From Hyphomicrobiales bacterium (GTDB lineage Bacteria > Pseudomonadota > Alphaproteobacteria > Rhizobiales > JAKIUO01): 6,331 nt of DNA. Position 1 is the first letter of the stretch. Each line of letters starts with the position of its first letter. Below the pieces are notes generated by a model that was given only the letters and a program-made list of their open reading frames with translations, was not told where the DNA came from and searched no databases. The stretch covers positions 1-6,331 of the forward strand of contig JALXEI010000130.1 in assembly GCA_027069645.1 (NCBI GenBank), in the 5' to 3' direction. The translations under genes and the position numbers were made by a program. Positions 5,248-6,331 of the stretch are shown piece after piece.

Positions 5248-6331
5248 CTTCCACCGCCCATTCCCTGACCCGCGCCAGATGCTCGAAATCGTCATAGCGA
5301 TAGTCGAAACCGGCCCGTCGCAAGGCCGGATAGCCGGTTTCGGGCTGGTCATACAGGCTGACAAGATATTGCAGCCCTTCAAGCGCCTTGTCAGCCAGTT
5401 GCGGGGCGTTGATATTCCTGTTTATACAGCTGTCCTGCTGGCCGCGATCCTCGCGCCCTGTTGCGGCTATAAAGACCAGATCACGGCACACGCGGCTACC
5501 CAGTTCGGCAAAGCCGCCAGCCCTGGCAATGGCAGCCTCCAGTGGCAGTTGCGGGGATTTCAGGTCGCGTACATCCCCGGTTTTTTTGGCGGTTGATTTA
5601 TAGTCATAGATGATAAGGCTGCCATCTTTTTGCAAATCAAGCCGGTCGGCTCTTGCGGTCAGTATAAATTCACCGCCACCACCCGGGCTGTCAAAAGACA
5701 TGCGACCTTCCTGCTCGGGCAGGTGTCGCAAAAGATCCACCCGGCGGCCGGGCTCCGTTTCGGCGAACCATTGCGCAAAACGGGAGAATTGCGGTTTCCA
5801 GAAGGCGATGATCCGCGCATGATTCCCGAGCCGGTCCATTGCTTCATGACCCAGCTTTTCAAGTATTTCACCAGCATTTTCGGGCAGATCGAGTTCATGC
5901 TGTTTCGAAAATTCATGCAGGGCGCTATGGATGATCTGACCACGCATGGCGGCGTCGGGTTCGCGGCCAAGGTCCGGGAGCGGCGACAGTTTGAGAATTT
6001 TCCCGGCGAAAATGGCATAGGGATTGGCAATCCATTTTTCGATGCCGGTGACCGGCAGACGGCGCGGACGGGCGGCGAGGGGCGGAACCGGATTGGGGCG
6101 GGTGATCCGCTCGCCGGTATCGGGATTGTCGCGCCGCCGGGCCAGTTCCAGCCAGCGCTCATCGGCTGGCGGTTGCAGTTTGGTTTCCAGACCGGCCCCC
6201 TTGCACAGGGCCTGCAAACGCAACAGCCAGCGCGAGGGAACGGAGGGCACGCCGTCAATTTTGGTGGCGCGGGTGAGATAGACCTTGCGAGCCCCCATCA
6301 CCTGGCCCATGTCATGGGCCAGGTGATGGGG
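5240..6331 (-). CDS. addB: AddB, second subunit of AddAB helicase-nuclease (partial, N-terminus outside window)
   Basis: Only the C-terminal 363 residues are in the window; alphaproteobacterial AddB is about 1000 residues, so roughly two thirds lie beyond the right edge. Visible parts are the end of the inactive helicase-like region (VYLTRATKIDG and VPSRWLLRL) and the RecB-type nuclease domain. Counting from the Met at 6310, these are GQIIHSALHEF (His128), ADRLDL (Asp222), IIYDYKST (Asp236, Lys238) and SPQLPLEAAI (252-261). The C-terminus DDFEHLARVREW is typical of the alphaproteobacterial proteins. I do not see the clustered C-terminal cysteines that bind an iron-sulfur cluster in Firmicutes AddB. 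The frame stays open to the edge, so Met at 6310 is internal and not the start. The stop TGA overlaps the addA start. Codons beyond 6313 lie in a perfect palindrome and may not be reliable. Confidence 0.95.
   Translation of the reverse strand, partial: PHHLAHDMGQVMGARKVYLTRATKIDGVPSVPSRWLLRLQALCKGAGLETKLQPPADERWLELARRRDNPDTGERITRPNPVPPLAARPRRLPVTGIEKWIANPYAIFAGKILKLSPLPDLGREPDAAMRGQIIHSALHEFSKQHELDLPENAGEILEKLGHEAMDRLGNHARIIAFWKPQFSRFAQWFAETEPGRRVDLLRHLPEQEGRMSFDSPGGGGEFILTARADRLDLQKDGSLIIYDYKSTAKKTGDVRDLKSPQLPLEAAIARAGGFAELGSRVCRDLVFIAATGREDRGQQDSCINRNINAPQLADKALEGLQYLVSLYDQPETGYPALRRAGFDYRYDDFEHLARVREWAVEDD
6293..6331. repeat. Perfect 18-bp inverted repeat at the right edge, inside addB
   Basis: Bases 6293-6310 are the exact reverse complement of 6314-6331, separated by GTC. 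The inner part corresponds to the addB codons for Ala-His-Asp-Met-Gly, which naturally give a short palindrome (GCCCAT GAC ATGGGC on the minus strand). The outer bases extend it without a mismatch to the last base of the window. It could be real coding sequence, or a fold-back artefact at a contig end. Confidence 0.9.

Noticed and set aside
5248..5382. N-terminal extension of AddA by 45 residues to an upstream ATG
   Set aside because: It would lie inside addB, has no AddA-like sequence, and the start at 5247 gives the usual short lead before the Q-motif and Walker A.

Overview
The window looks like chromosomal DNA of an alphaproteobacterium of moderately high GC. The evidence is the left-pointing order addB, addA, trxA, which is a familiar alphaproteobacterial arrangement, and the form of AddA and AddB themselves. 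I cannot place the genus.

Right part (1624-6331, minus strand): the C-terminal third of addB runs off the right edge. It overlaps by 8 bp the start of a complete addA (1207 residues). Together they encode the AddAB helicase-nuclease, which resects DNA double-strand breaks for RecA-dependent repair. All superfamily 1 helicase motifs of AddA and the RecB-type nuclease motifs of both subunits are visible. Further left is trxA (thioredoxin 1, CGPC active site), with a GTG start, its own likely promoter and a strong terminator.

Left part (1-1184): this is the accessory, less explained portion. At the far left is a long imperfect palindrome that looks like a dispersed intergenic repeat. About 430 bp without a recognisable gene follow. 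Then come three very short genes in tandem on the plus strand (586-723, 777-899, 954-1091), too short for usual gene-calling cutoffs. Each encodes a 23-residue Sec-type signal peptide ending in ASA and a mature peptide of only 17-22 residues, built around a shared Tyr-x-x-Trp-Ala-x-x-Ala motif. All three have a Shine-Dalgarno sequence exactly 8 nt before ATG, and the gaps between them are 53 and 54 nt. Genes 2 and 3 share a nearly identical 84-bp block covering ribosome binding site and signal sequence, while their mature parts have diverged. This small exported-peptide cluster is the best candidate for something undescribed; I recognise no family and assign no function.

The peptide cluster and trxA converge on a shared stem-loop terminator at 1132-1165. 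The right edge of the window is an exact 39-bp palindrome inside addB and could be an assembly fold-back. The left edge lies near a repeat. Both edges may therefore be contig ends.
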